From positions 5,290,304 through 5,354,303 of the forward strand of contig NZ_RRCN01000001.1 in NCBI RefSeq assembly GCF_003863965.1: a stretch of DNA of 64,000 nucleotides. The letters are read 5' to 3'. The notes under the pieces are model-generated. The model saw only the letters and a list, made by a program, of their open reading frames with translations, did no database searches and was not told the origin of the DNA. The DNA is from Paenibacillus oralis. Lineage in GTDB: Bacteria > Bacillota > Bacilli > Paenibacillales > Paenibacillaceae. This document shows positions 42,939 through 52,483 of this stretch, piece after piece (the first letter of the stretch is position 1; every line of letters begins with the position of its first letter). The position numbers and the translations under genes were made by a program.

Positions 42939-44693
42939 ATGATCAGCCCTTTTAAAAAATTCCGCGTCGACACCCTTTTTTTTCGCAGCTTTGCCGTAGT
43001 CATCGTGATCGTGGTCGCCTGCATCGCGTGGGCCAGCTACATTATTTCCTCCAACGAGCTAGTTAAAACCAGCTCGCTGTATCAGCAGCGGCTGCTGGAT
43101 GAGTTGAACAACGAGATTACGACGCGTCTTACGATGATCGAACAAATTTCGCTGTCCACCTCCCGCGATAACGAGATTATCTCTTTTCTTAAGGATCGGC
43201 GGGACCAATACGACACTTATCGGCGTTCCGTCAACGTTGTAAATGCATTGGCCAATCTGACCTATTCGATTCCGTTGATCCAAGGCATCGATTTATATAT
43301 GGAACACCCTTTTCAGCGGGAAGAAGACAATTACATCCAGTTCCGGGACCTGAACAAGCTAAACCAAGAGGCTTGGGCCGGCGCTTTTGTGAACAATGAT
43401 TTCGCCTGGTCCACCGAACATAACATAAGAAGCTTTCAGGGAGAGGTCCCAGTGCTCAGTTTTGGCCGCAAAATCGTGTACGATGACAAGTACCTGGGGG
43501 TACTGGTGATTCATATCAAATATAAAGAGATTGTCAAAATACTGGCCGGCCATACCTCCAATGCCAATCGGCTGATGGTGGACTCCCAGGGCAGGGAATT
43601 GGTCAGAACCGGACAAGTTTTAGACCATACGGAGCTGTCCGAATGGATCAATGCCAAAGACGCGGAATCGGGGCATGTCCGGATCCGGGGAAATGCCAAA
43701 ATCGGCGATTCGCTGCTCGTGTATTCCAAATTGCTGGATTCCAACTTGACGCTGGTGGAGATTTCCTCGTGGAAGCAAATCACCGAAGGCAGTTATACGC
43801 TTGCCATGGTGATCGGGTTTATCGGCCTGGCCGCCATTTTGTCGGTCCTCCTGCTAACCCATTATCTCAGCAGCCAGTTTACGAAGCCGATCAAACAGCT
43901 TGTTACGGCAATGCGGTCGGATTTCGTCGATGGCAATAAAACGGAGCTTCCCCGCGATTATGAAAACGAATTCGGGTATCTGTTTGCCGGATACCGCAAG
44001 CAGAACGAGCGGATTGAGGAACTGTACCGCTCGCTCGAACGGCGGTACGAGCAACAGCGCAAAGCGGAGATTGAGGCGCTGCAGGCCAACATTAATCCTC
44101 ATTTTCTCTATAATATGCTGGACCAGTTGAACTGGATGGCCATTGAAGCGGGGCAGGATGAGCTTAGCCGGATTCTTGAGCTGATGGGACGCATGTTCCG
44201 CATCGGCTTGTCGAACGGCAACAGCTTCATCACGATTGCCGAGGAGCTTGAACATATTGCTTGTTATTTGGAAATCCAGCAGCTTCGCTGGGGCGAAGGG
44301 CTTGAATTTGAGATCGAAGCACCGCCGGAGCTTCGCGATTTGTTTATTCCGAAGTTAACGCTCCAGCCGTTCGTGGAAAATTCGATCGTTCACGGCTTTA
44401 ATGCCCGGAGCCGCGGCTTTATTCGCATCCGGTTCGAGGATAAAACCGATGGCTTGCAAATCACGATCGAAGACGACGGATCCGGGCTAAGTAGGGCTGC
44501 CGACAGGAAACAGCCTCGCCGCACAGGCGGGTACGGGATGCGCAATGTGAGGGAAAGGATCGCCGGTTACTTCGATGACCGCTATGGCGTCAAACTGGCG
44601 GAGCGGGAAGAAGGCGGTGCTCGCGTCGTGATCGATTTGCCGCTTCTGACGGAGCCCCCCCAGTCTGCGGGGAAGGATAAGAAAGAGGATTAG
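42939..44693 (+). CDS. YesM-type sensor histidine kinase
   Basis: Membrane kinase of 584 residues. Membrane helix 1 is near residues 15-33 and helix 2 near 285-307, with the sensor domain between them, then HAMP, kinase motif 'ANINPHFLYNM' with His388, N box 'VENSIVHGFNA' and G1 box 'EDDGSGLS'. ATG 42939 follows AAAGGAG. The regulator gene follows after 12 bases. It probably senses xylan-derived oligosaccharide at the cell surface, given the transporter context. Confidence 0.94.
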   Translation: MISPFKKFRVDTLFFRSFAVVIVIVVACIAWASYIISSNELVKTSSLYQQRLLDELNNEITTRLTMIEQISLSTSRDNEIISFLKDRRDQYDTYRRSVNVVNALANLTYSIPLIQGIDLYMEHPFQREEDNYIQFRDLNKLNQEAWAGAFVNNDFAWSTEHNIRSFQGEVPVLSFGRKIVYDDKYLGVLVIHIKYKEIVKILAGHTSNANRLMVDSQGRELVRTGQVLDHTELSEWINAKDAESGHVRIRGNAKIGDSLLVYSKLLDSNLTLVEISSWKQITEGSYTLAMVIGFIGLAAILSVLLLTHYLSSQFTKPIKQLVTAMRSDFVDGNKTELPRDYENEFGYLFAGYRKQNERIEELYRSLERRYEQQRKAEIEALQANINPHFLYNMLDQLNWMAIEAGQDELSRILELMGRMFRIGLSNGNSFITIAEELEHIACYLEIQQLRWGEGLEFEIEAPPELRDLFIPKLTLQPFVENSIVHGFNARSRGFIRIRFEDKTDGLQITIEDDGSGLSRAADRKQPRRTGGYGMRNVRERIAGYFDDRYGVKLAEREEGGARVVIDLPLLTEPPQSAGKDKKED

Positions 44694-44705
44694 GAGGACA
44701 GCGAA

Positions 44706-46331
44706 ATGTGGAAAATTGCCATCGTTGATGATGAACGTCAGGTGCTTCAGGGCATGAAGCGGGCAATTCCATGGGAACAGCTCGGCGCCGAATGGGCGGG
44801 TGACGCCCTGAATGGAGCGGACGGCCTGAAAATGATCCGTGAGACAGAACCCGATATCATTATCACGGATATCTATATGCCGTCGATGAACGGCCTCGAC
44901 ATGATCGAACAGTTGAGAAAGGAAGGGTACGACGGCAAGATCATTATTTTGAGCGGTTATTCCGATTTCGAATACGCGAGGCAAGCGTTAAGATATAACG
45001 TAAGCGACTATGTGTCCAAACCGATCAGCGTTCCAACGCTGAAAAGGATTTTGTCCAAGGTGGTCGAGGAACTGACGGAAGAGGAAGTTAAGCGGTTCAA
45101 GCAAGGCGAGGTTGAGCAAAAACTCAGGCTTTACGAGCCTTTTATCGAAAAAGAATGGGTAAGATCGGCCGTGGTCGGGACGCTGGAGGGCACCTACCGC
45201 TCTCCCGACAGCTTGCCGCATCCATACCGGTATTGGTCAAAATGCAATCATATCGCCATCGGCATCGATACGGTCCGCGATGTGCGGGCCAGCCAATTCC
45301 CGCTGACCGATTGGAACCTGTTCCGGTTTGCCATCAGCAATATTGCATGCGAGGTGGCGCGTAAAATCTTTGCGGCGATCGAATATACCGAGCTGCACAG
45401 CTCCAGAGCGGTGCTGATCGTTCATCCCCAGCCGGAGGAGAAACGCGGGGAATTGGAGGATCGGCTGAAGGAATTGGGCATGAAGCTGATCGACAGCGTC
45501 AAATGTTATGTGAAGCTCCAGATTCGCGTCGGCATTGGGGAAATGAAGCAAGAATGGACGAAAATTCCCGACTCGACCGAAGAGGCGTTTCGCGCGATTG
45601 ATTCGAGAACCCAGCGGCTCACCCCGAATTACGAGATGTATTTGTACGAGAGGGAAGAGAAGGGGAGCGAAAATCAGCAGTCCGTCACTTTTTTTCCGGT
45701 CAAATTTTACGTTGAAATTGCGGGTGCGATCAAATCGTCCCAGGAGGAAGAGGCCAAGGCCCTGGTTGAAGAGCAAGTGAAGCTGTTGGAAAATCAGAAA
45801 GCGATTACACCGGAGTATATTCAAATGCAGGCCGGCGAGGTGTGGGGCGTATTCAACTACAGCTTATATGAAGCAGGTATTTTGCTGGACGACTTGTTCC
45901 CGAACGATCTCATCGCCAAAGAATTGATTTTGCTGACCGATCCGGTTCAACTCGGCGACTGGTTGTGTTCCAAGATATCCATGATCTGCAGAAGCCGCCA
46001 GCTTCGGGGGAACAGCAAACACCGGCAGGTCGTCGATTTTATGACTCATTATATCCATGAGCATTACGCCGAAGATATTACGCTAGCCGAGCTGTCGGAA
46101 AAAATCTATATTTCGCGGAACCATCTGTCCATTATTTTCAAAAACATCACGGGGGAAACCTTCAACAATTACCTTACCCGCGTGAGAATCGAGAAAGCCC
46201 GGGAACTGCTGCTTGAGCGCAACATGCTCGTTTATGAGGTGGCGGAGAAGGTCGGATACAAAAATGTGCCGTATTTCAGCACCTTGTTCAAAAAGATCAC
46301 GGGAATGAATCCGACGGATCTGATCAGATAA
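44706..46331 (+). CDS. YesN-type response regulator, REC plus AraC domain
   Basis: Regulator of 541 residues paired with the preceding kinase. Receiver domain with 'VDDERQV' and phospho-acceptor Asp55 in 'ITDIYMPS', a middle domain of about 280 residues, and C-terminal AraC helices ('IYISRNHLSIIFKNITG', 'VGYKNVPYFSTLFKKITG'). TTAGGAGGA precedes ATG 44706. Probable targets are the binding-protein/aguA unit and the permease unit around it. A short gap separates it from the MerR promoter. Confidence 0.94.
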   Translation: MWKIAIVDDERQVLQGMKRAIPWEQLGAEWAGDALNGADGLKMIRETEPDIIITDIYMPSMNGLDMIEQLRKEGYDGKIIILSGYSDFEYARQALRYNVSDYVSKPISVPTLKRILSKVVEELTEEEVKRFKQGEVEQKLRLYEPFIEKEWVRSAVVGTLEGTYRSPDSLPHPYRYWSKCNHIAIGIDTVRDVRASQFPLTDWNLFRFAISNIACEVARKIFAAIEYTELHSSRAVLIVHPQPEEKRGELEDRLKELGMKLIDSVKCYVKLQIRVGIGEMKQEWTKIPDSTEEAFRAIDSRTQRLTPNYEMYLYEREEKGSENQQSVTFFPVKFYVEIAGAIKSSQEEEAKALVEEQVKLLENQKAITPEYIQMQAGEVWGVFNYSLYEAGILLDDLFPNDLIAKELILLTDPVQLGDWLCSKISMICRSRQLRGNSKHRQVVDFMTHYIHEHYAEDITLAELSEKIYISRNHLSIIFKNITGETFNNYLTRVRIEKARELLLERNMLVYEVAEKVGYKNVPYFSTLFKKITGMNPTDLIR

Positions 46332-46352
46332 AAAAGCAACACTAAAAAAGAT

Positions 46353-46383
46353 TTGACCTTCACGTTACGGCAAGGTGTAGAGT
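46353..46383 (+). promoter_or_regulatory. MerR-type promoter with 19-base spacer
   Basis: TTGACC at 46353-46358 and TAGAGT at 46378-46383 are 19 bases apart, the overlong spacing typical of MerR-activated promoters. ACCTT at 46356 and AAGGT ending at 46376 form the operator halves within it. Confidence 0.8.
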
Positions 46384-46405
46384 GAAAGTGTCAGGAGGTG
46401 AAAAC

Positions 46406-47170
46406 ATGGAATATACCGTTCAAAAGCTGGGACGATTGGCCGGGATCAGCACCAGAACGCTGCGTTATTACGACGAGATTGGCATTCTTAAGCCGGCAAG
46501 AATCAACTCGTCGGGATACCGGATCTACGGTCAACAGGAGGTGGACCGGCTGCAGCAAATTTTGTTTTACCGGGAGCTTGGCCTGAGTCTCGATCATATC
46601 AAACGGATCGTGACGGATCCGGACTTTGACGGGGTCCATGCTCTTCGAGAGCACCGCGAGCAGCTTCTCGGCAAAAGAAAGCAGCTCGACATCCTGATCG
46701 CCAACGTTGAAAAAACGATTGCCGTAAACGAAGGGAGAATGACGATGAGCGATAAAGAGAAATTTGCAGGCTTTAAGCAAAGCATGATCGAGGAGAACGA
46801 ACGGAAATACGGAAAGGAAATTCGGGAGAAATACGGTGAAGAGACCGTAAACAAGTCCAATGAAAAGCTGATGAATATGACACCCGAACAGTACGAGGAA
46901 GTAACCCGGCTGGCGGACGAAGTGCAGTCCACGCTGGAGGAAGCTTTCCGCACGGGCGACCCGGCGGGCGAGCTGGCGCAAAAAGCCGCGGATCTGCATA
47001 AACGCTGGCTGACGTTTTACTGGAGCGAATACAGCAAGGAGGCCCACGCCGGCCTCGCCCAGATGTATGTGGACGACGAGCGTTTCAAGGCTTATTACGA
47101 CAAAGACCAGCCCGGTATGGCCGAATTCCTGCGCGACGCGATTCACATCTATACCGGCATCCAAATATAA
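46406..47170 (+). CDS. MerR/TipA-type regulator with TipAS ligand domain
   Basis: Regulator of 254 residues. The N-terminal MerR helix-turn-helix is 'LAGISTRTLRYYDEIGIL', then a dimerisation coiled coil to about 110, then an effector domain resembling TipAS ('WLTFYWSEYSKEAH', 'FLRDAIHIYTGI') which binds antibiotics in Streptomyces TipA and Bacillus Mta. GGAGGTGAAAAC precedes ATG 46406. Its promoter has the stretched 19-base spacer and a palindrome, so self-activation on ligand binding is likely. No efflux gene is next to it, so its target besides itself is unknown. Confidence 0.92.
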   Translation: MEYTVQKLGRLAGISTRTLRYYDEIGILKPARINSSGYRIYGQQEVDRLQQILFYRELGLSLDHIKRIVTDPDFDGVHALREHREQLLGKRKQLDILIANVEKTIAVNEGRMTMSDKEKFAGFKQSMIEENERKYGKEIREKYGEETVNKSNEKLMNMTPEQYEEVTRLADEVQSTLEEAFRTGDPAGELAQKAADLHKRWLTFYWSEYSKEAHAGLAQMYVDDERFKAYYDKDQPGMAEFLRDAIHIYTGIQI

Positions 47171-47179
47171 CTTGTAAAC

Positions 47180-47215
47180 GGAAGGCTCTGCGATTCATTC
47201 GCAGGGCTTCCTTTC
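47180..47215 (+). terminator. Intrinsic terminator after MerR gene
   Basis: GGAAGGCTCTGCGA at 47180 pairs with TCGCAGGGCTTCC ending at 47211, then TTT. Confidence 0.85.
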
Positions 47216-47277
47216 ATGCCGCTCCTTTATTTACCGGCGGCCGCTCAATTGCCCGAAAGCAGGAGGGAACACGGGAC

Positions 47278-48834
47278 ATGTTCAAAGTTTTGTTGGTGGA
47301 TGACGAGTTTTTTGTCCGCAAAGGGCTGCAGAAGCTGATTCCATGGGAGGACCTTAATTATACGATTGTGGGAGAGGCGGATAACGGAGATAAGGCGCTG
47401 CATATGATTGAGCATTTGCAGCCTGATCTTGTGATCACCGATATCCGAATGCCCGCTCTGGACGGGCTGGACCTCATCCGCAGCGTGAAAGAAGATGCCG
47501 ATTCGGACCTGTTTTTCATCGTGATCAGCGGTTATCATGACTTCAGTTATGCACAGCAGGCACTTCGCTACGGAGTTCATGATTATATTTTAAAACCTGT
47601 GGATGATGAAGAGATGACCGCAACCCTAAGAAAGCTTGCCCTAAACATGAGCAAAAGAAAAATTGCCAAGACGAAGGGAGAAGATCACGCTAACGGTTCA
47701 TTTTTGGAGGCCCTGGTGCAGGAGAAGCTTCGGTTGGAGGATGCGGAAACATATGCCGCAGCCTTAGGGCTTACCGGGGCGGCGGGCTTTCGCTATGCCT
47801 TGGTCGAACTTCATGCCGCTCCCGGGGAACTGCAAGTTGGTCTAAAGCAATTTATGAAAGCGTTATATTCCCTTGAAGAGCGGAAATCCGATATTCCCGT
47901 GTTTGAGCAGGAGCAGGGAAGATTCGGGATGTTGTTTACTGTGGAGCTGCTGAAAGAACGGTACGGAGGCCTGACTCAGGCTATGGAGAAGATTCGTTCA
48001 GCCCTTTCCGGGCAACTGGGAGCGGACGTCAGCCTTTATGCAGGCGAAACAGTCCATAACATAACGGATGTCCGCAGGTCCTATTTGGAGGCTAACGAAG
48101 CAGCCAGGCATAAGTATGCCGAGGGCTGCGGGGTTATTGAATACGCGCAAATTAAGGATAAACCCCTGTACGTTTTCGACATGAGTCCGGGCACTGTAAG
48201 CAATCTGATTATGCAAGTGGAAGAGGGCAAACAGGAGGCGTACCGGCAATCGGTAGACGGTATGTTCGAAATCTTCCGCACCCAGCGCTTTACTCCCCAG
48301 GCCGTTAACAGCTCCCTCTCCCGCTGTATGACCGGAATGATCAGTGTAGTAAAGGAAATGGACGGCAGTATTGAAGGGGTGCAGCGATTGAAGGAGCTGG
48401 CCGAACGGGATTACGGCAACTGGAGCCTGACGCTGTTGAAGGAGCACTTCTTGCTGGCGGTCATAGAAGCGGAGCAATATATAGCAGAGCTGCGGAAGGA
48501 GCAGTCCAAGGGCGGCATCAAGCAGATTAAGAAATACATTGACTCCCATTACTGCGAGAATATCAGCTTGAAGAGCATAGCGGCTCAATTCTATATGAAC
48601 CCCGTCTATCTGGGCCGGCTGTTCCGCAAAAGCTACGGGTGCTATTTCAACGAATATCTGCTGCAGCTGCGGGTGCGGGAGGCCAAGAAGCTGCTTCGCC
48701 AAACCGATCTCAGGATGTACGAAATCGCGGCCCGGGTAGGCTTTCAGAATGCGGATTATTTCGTGATCCAATTCGAGAAGCTGGAGCAGGTGTCGCCAAC
48801 GGAGTACCGGAACATGCTGATTGGCAGAGAATAG
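47278..48834 (+). CDS. YesN-type response regulator, REC plus AraC domain
   Basis: Regulator of 518 residues, first gene of the xylo-oligosaccharide operon region. Receiver domain with 'VDDEFFV' and Asp55 in 'ITDIRMPA', middle domain, and C-terminal AraC helices ('FYMNPVYLGRLFRKSYG', 'VGFQNADYFVIQFEKLE'). AGGAGGGAACAC precedes ATG 47278. Here the regulator precedes its kinase, the reverse of the other three pairs in the window. Likely activates the transporter and xylanase genes that follow. Confidence 0.94.
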   Translation: MFKVLLVDDEFFVRKGLQKLIPWEDLNYTIVGEADNGDKALHMIEHLQPDLVITDIRMPALDGLDLIRSVKEDADSDLFFIVISGYHDFSYAQQALRYGVHDYILKPVDDEEMTATLRKLALNMSKRKIAKTKGEDHANGSFLEALVQEKLRLEDAETYAAALGLTGAAGFRYALVELHAAPGELQVGLKQFMKALYSLEERKSDIPVFEQEQGRFGMLFTVELLKERYGGLTQAMEKIRSALSGQLGADVSLYAGETVHNITDVRRSYLEANEAARHKYAEGCGVIEYAQIKDKPLYVFDMSPGTVSNLIMQVEEGKQEAYRQSVDGMFEIFRTQRFTPQAVNSSLSRCMTGMISVVKEMDGSIEGVQRLKELAERDYGNWSLTLLKEHFLLAVIEAEQYIAELRKEQSKGGIKQIKKYIDSHYCENISLKSIAAQFYMNPVYLGRLFRKSYGCYFNEYLLQLRVREAKKLLRQTDLRMYEIAARVGFQNADYFVIQFEKLEQVSPTEYRNMLIGRE

Positions 48835-48845
48835 AGGGGCTGTGT

Positions 48846-50582
48846 ATGAACATAAAATTCAATCTGAATTATATGAAACTGCGCGACAAGCTGCTGCTCA
48901 TGTATGTGTTGTCGGTATTCATTCCCATTGTGGTAACCAATGTTGTCTTCTACAATGTGACGACTGACAATATCCGCAGCCAGAAAACTCGCGATGCGGG
49001 CATGGCCTTGGACAATCTCAAAAACGACTTGCGCGTAACCATCGACCAAGGAGTCGGCCTATCGTATTCCATGTATGCCGATCCCGTATTCAATGCAACC
49101 CTGACCCGTCACTTTAACAGTCAAATTGACTACATCGAGGCTTACAACTCCTATCTGAAAACAGAATTTTCCGCTCAGCCTGCCCAAGGGATCCGTTGGT
49201 ATCAGGTGTATACGGACAATCCTACCATATTATCTTCCGGCTATATTGAACAATTGACCGATGAGGCCCGAAATACGGACTGGTATAACCAGTTAAGATC
49301 GTCAACCGCTCCCTACCCGGCTCTTGTCTATTCGGATCAGACGTTCAGCCTGATTCAAAGACTGGACAATGAGAATACCGGAGGCATTGAGCAACTGCTT
49401 AAGATTGATTTGAATATGGATCTCATCCGCCAATATTTCCTGGGCAGCGGGTTCGACGGCAAGGTGTACTTCGTTGATCCCCAAGGCCGGGTGCGGTTTA
49501 GCAATGACTCAGGAACAGAATGGCCGACGGAAAAGGTTCTATTCGGGGACATTGTGTTTCCGAAGGACTCTCTTCGCTTGGCAGCCTCCTATCCTGGAAT
49601 TAATTATTTGGAGGGATGGACGCTGCAAGGCGTTATGAATGAAGAAGTCGTACTTCAAGAGGTTCGGAAGTCGCGTTCCATGGTCGTTTGGCTTGCATGC
49701 ATCAACTTTGTGCTGCCCAGCTTGATCATAGCCGCGATGTCGAGGTCGCTGCATGTACGGCTGGTGCGAATACTAAAGCATATGAAAAAGGTGAAAACCC
49801 AGAACTTCCAGACGATCCCCCATGAAGAGGCGAGAGACGAAATCGGCCAGCTGACGATCGAGTTCAACCGGATGACAGAGACGATCCATAACTTGATCAA
49901 CGAAGTCTATCTTGCGGATATTCAGAAGAAGGATCTGGAACTGAAGCAGCAGCAGGCTCAGCTTCATGCACTGCACAGTCAGATTAACCCCCACTTTTTG
50001 TTTAATACCATGGAATCGATCCGCATGAGAAGTTTAATCAAGGGAGAGAAGGAGACAGCCAAGATCATCCATAACATGGCCAAGATGTTCAGACGGTCCA
50101 TCTCTTGGAGCCGGAACTATGTCACGGTCCATGAGGAGTTGGAACTCATTCGGAACTTCCTGGAGATTCAAAAGTACCGCTTCGGCGACAAGCTGGAATA
50201 CAGCATTGAAGCGGAACCGGCGGCACTTGAACAGCGGATTCCGAAGATGGTCTTTCTCCCGTTCGTCGAGAATGCCAGTATCCATGGAGTTGAATCGATT
50301 CCGGGTCAAGGCATCATCAGGCTGTCCGTTACCCTGCGCGAAGACCAGCTGATCTTCAGCTTAGATGATAACGGAATCGGGATGTCCCCCGCCAAGCTGC
50401 AAGAACTGCGCGAGTATTTGGAGCAGGAAGCCGGCATGGGCGAGCGGATCGGCATGAAGAATGCGTACAGCCGTCTGAAGCTCTGTTATCAGGATCGTTT
50501 TGCTTTCGCGATCCATACATGGGAAGGACAAGGAACGCACATCGAAATTGCACTGCCGATTGACGAGGTGAAGGAAATATAG
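48846..50582 (+). CDS. YesM-type sensor histidine kinase
   Basis: Membrane kinase of 578 residues, 11 bases after the regulator. ATG 48846 lies behind AGAGGGG; the longer frame from 48639 overlaps the regulator and is rejected. Helix 1 near residues 18-36, sensor domain, helix 2 near 278-297, HAMP, kinase motif 'SQINPHFLFNT' with His383, N box 'VENASIHGVES' and G1 box 'LDDNGIGMSP'. A cre-like site and the binding-protein gene follow. Presumed signal is xylo-oligosaccharide. Confidence 0.94.
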   Translation: MNIKFNLNYMKLRDKLLLMYVLSVFIPIVVTNVVFYNVTTDNIRSQKTRDAGMALDNLKNDLRVTIDQGVGLSYSMYADPVFNATLTRHFNSQIDYIEAYNSYLKTEFSAQPAQGIRWYQVYTDNPTILSSGYIEQLTDEARNTDWYNQLRSSTAPYPALVYSDQTFSLIQRLDNENTGGIEQLLKIDLNMDLIRQYFLGSGFDGKVYFVDPQGRVRFSNDSGTEWPTEKVLFGDIVFPKDSLRLAASYPGINYLEGWTLQGVMNEEVVLQEVRKSRSMVVWLACINFVLPSLIIAAMSRSLHVRLVRILKHMKKVKTQNFQTIPHEEARDEIGQLTIEFNRMTETIHNLINEVYLADIQKKDLELKQQQAQLHALHSQINPHFLFNTMESIRMRSLIKGEKETAKIIHNMAKMFRRSISWSRNYVTVHEELELIRNFLEIQKYRFGDKLEYSIEAEPAALEQRIPKMVFLPFVENASIHGVESIPGQGIIRLSVTLREDQLIFSLDDNGIGMSPAKLQELREYLEQEAGMGERIGMKNAYSRLKLCYQDRFAFAIHTWEGQGTHIEIALPIDEVKEI

Positions 50583-50641
50583 CAGGCGCTTATAAAAGGA
50601 TATACTTTTCAAAGCAGGAAATACAGTTTGTTGGGTAACAT

Positions 50642-50655
50642 TGTAAGCGGTTACT
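50642..50655 (+). promoter_or_regulatory. cre-like CcpA operator
   Basis: TGTAAGCGGTTACT fits the cre consensus with changes only in the last base and one central base. It lies about 55 bases before the binding-protein start, so glucose repression of the xylo-oligosaccharide operon is likely. Confidence 0.6.
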
Positions 50656-50709
50656 TGTTATATTGAAAGAGCTTACAAGTCTGATGATACCAAAGGGGGA
50701 ATCAGTTGA

Positions 50710-52383
50710 ATGTTTGGAAGGAAAGTACTAATCGCAGGAATGGCAGTATTGTTGATGGCAGCTTTAGCAGGCTGCAGCGGGGGCAGCTCATCATCATCTT
50801 CGGAAGCCTCCCCGTCCGGTGGCGATGACAACAGCCCGGTTACCTATACGTATTTTACCTTTGGCGCTCCTAAAAAGGATGTTCTGGCAAGTGAAACAAC
50901 CATCGGGAAAGAATTGTTCGAACAAACCGGCGTTGACTGGAAGATGGAATACCTGGTGGGTGATGCCCCTACCAAAGCGGGGGTTATGATTGCCAGCGGA
51001 GACTATCCCGATATCATTGACTCCAGCGGAGAAATGGCCAAGCTGATGGATGCGGGAGCTTTCATTCCGCTCGATGATCTGATCGAGAAGTACGGACCCA
51101 ACATCAAGCGTGTGTATGGTCCTTATATGGACAAATTCAGGCAGGATGACGGGAAAATCTACTTTTTCCCTTATGGAGCTAACATCGGCTATATTTCGGA
51201 GCCTAATTTTCAGACCGGCTTCTATATTCAACGTTCTGTTCTGAAGGAGTTCAATTACCCGAAAATTACTACACTGGATGAATATTTCGACCTCATCAAG
51301 CAATACAAGGACAAATATCCGCAGGTGGACGGCAAGGAAACCATTGGTTTCGCCACACTGGCCGGCGAGCCAAGCAACTTCTTCACCCTGCAGAACCCGG
51401 CCATGCACCTGGCTGGTTATCCGAATGACGGCAGCGTCATGGTCGATCTGGAAACTCATGAAGCCAATCTGGTGGCGGGCTCCGAGTATCAAAAGCGCTG
51501 GATTCAGAAACTGAACGAGGTGAATGCCGAAGGGATGCTCGATCCGGAGTCTTTCACGATGAACCGGGATCAATATTTGGCTAAGCTGACCTCCGGACGT
51601 GTACTCGGTTATTTCAGCTATTCCTGGCAGGTTGGGGATGCCACCAACAATTTGAAGAAAGCCGGCATTGATGATAAACGCTATGTTGCGCTGCCTATCG
51701 TTTTCGACAAAGGTATTAAGGATCAATATATCGACCCTCCTGGATTTGTCAACAATTATGGAGTCGGGATCACCGTCAAAGCCAAAGATCCCGTCCGCAT
51801 CATCAAGTACTTCGATAACCTGTTGAAAGAGGAAAACCAGATTCTGGTTCAATGGGGCATCAAGGACGAATCGTATAGCGTGGATGAGAATGGACGTTTT
51901 TATTACAAGGATGATGAACAGCGCAAAATCCACGAGGATCCGGAATTGAGCCGAAAATACGGGTTTGACTATTTCAACTACAGTTGGCCTCGTTACGGCA
52001 ATAATTCCGTTCTTGCGGACGGCAATGCCTATGGTCCTGGCAACCAGCCGGAGGTCGCAACCTTTACTTACACGGACGGCGACAAGAAGCTGCTTGAAGA
52101 ATACGGTGTGAAGACCTTCGCAGAATTGTTCAGCAAGCCTGATGAACGTCCTTGGTCTCCAGCTTGGTCGATCGCCCTGGAGCAAGGATCGCCTGAACAA
52201 ATGTTCATCACCAAGGCGGATGACCTGCAGAAGAAATACCTGCCCAAGCTGATTATGGACCCGCCGTCCAGTTTCGATAACACATGGAACGAGTATATGG
52301 GCGAGTTTAATAAACTGGACAAGAAAACGTATGAAGATACGATAACGAAGGCTGTAAAAGATCGCGTTTCCGGAAAATGGTAA
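50710..52383 (+). CDS. Extracellular sugar-binding lipoprotein, LplA type
   Basis: Large solute-binding receptor of 557 residues with lipobox 'ALAGC' (Cys22) and a Ser/Gly-rich linker. AAGGGGGAA precedes ATG 50710. The body matches LplA-like proteins ('MIASGDYPDIIDSSG', 'GAFIPLDDLIEKYGP'). The enzymes encoded downstream (GH10, GH43) make xylo-oligosaccharides or aldouronates the likely cargo, in line with the aldouronate cluster known from Paenibacillus JDR-2. A long antisense frame here is a codon-bias shadow. A stem-loop follows before the permeases. Confidence 0.93.
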   Translation: MFGRKVLIAGMAVLLMAALAGCSGGSSSSSSEASPSGGDDNSPVTYTYFTFGAPKKDVLASETTIGKELFEQTGVDWKMEYLVGDAPTKAGVMIASGDYPDIIDSSGEMAKLMDAGAFIPLDDLIEKYGPNIKRVYGPYMDKFRQDDGKIYFFPYGANIGYISEPNFQTGFYIQRSVLKEFNYPKITTLDEYFDLIKQYKDKYPQVDGKETIGFATLAGEPSNFFTLQNPAMHLAGYPNDGSVMVDLETHEANLVAGSEYQKRWIQKLNEVNAEGMLDPESFTMNRDQYLAKLTSGRVLGYFSYSWQVGDATNNLKKAGIDDKRYVALPIVFDKGIKDQYIDPPGFVNNYGVGITVKAKDPVRIIKYFDNLLKEENQILVQWGIKDESYSVDENGRFYYKDDEQRKIHEDPELSRKYGFDYFNYSWPRYGNNSVLADGNAYGPGNQPEVATFTYTDGDKKLLEEYGVKTFAELFSKPDERPWSPAWSIALEQGSPEQMFITKADDLQKKYLPKLIMDPPSSFDNTWNEYMGEFNKLDKKTYEDTITKAVKDRVSGKW

Positions 52384-52412
52384 TGCAACATTTGAAATAG
52401 GTTTGCCAGATG

Positions 52413-52449
52413 CTGAGGGTCGGAAGTCGAAAGGCGTTTCGACCCTCAG
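52413..52449 (+). terminator. Stem-loop between binding protein and permeases
   Basis: CTGAGGGTCG at 52413 pairs with CGACCCTCAG ending at 52449. The tail is not T-rich, so it may act as an mRNA stabiliser or partial terminator. Confidence 0.55.
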
Positions 52450-52483
52450 GGTTTAGAGCAGAGCAGGAAAGGAGTAATCTCAT

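Noticed and set aside
50794..52200. Long antisense frame of 468 codons
   Set aside because: It lies opposite the LplA-like gene, has no recognisable domain or ribosome site, and reflects codon bias of the real gene.
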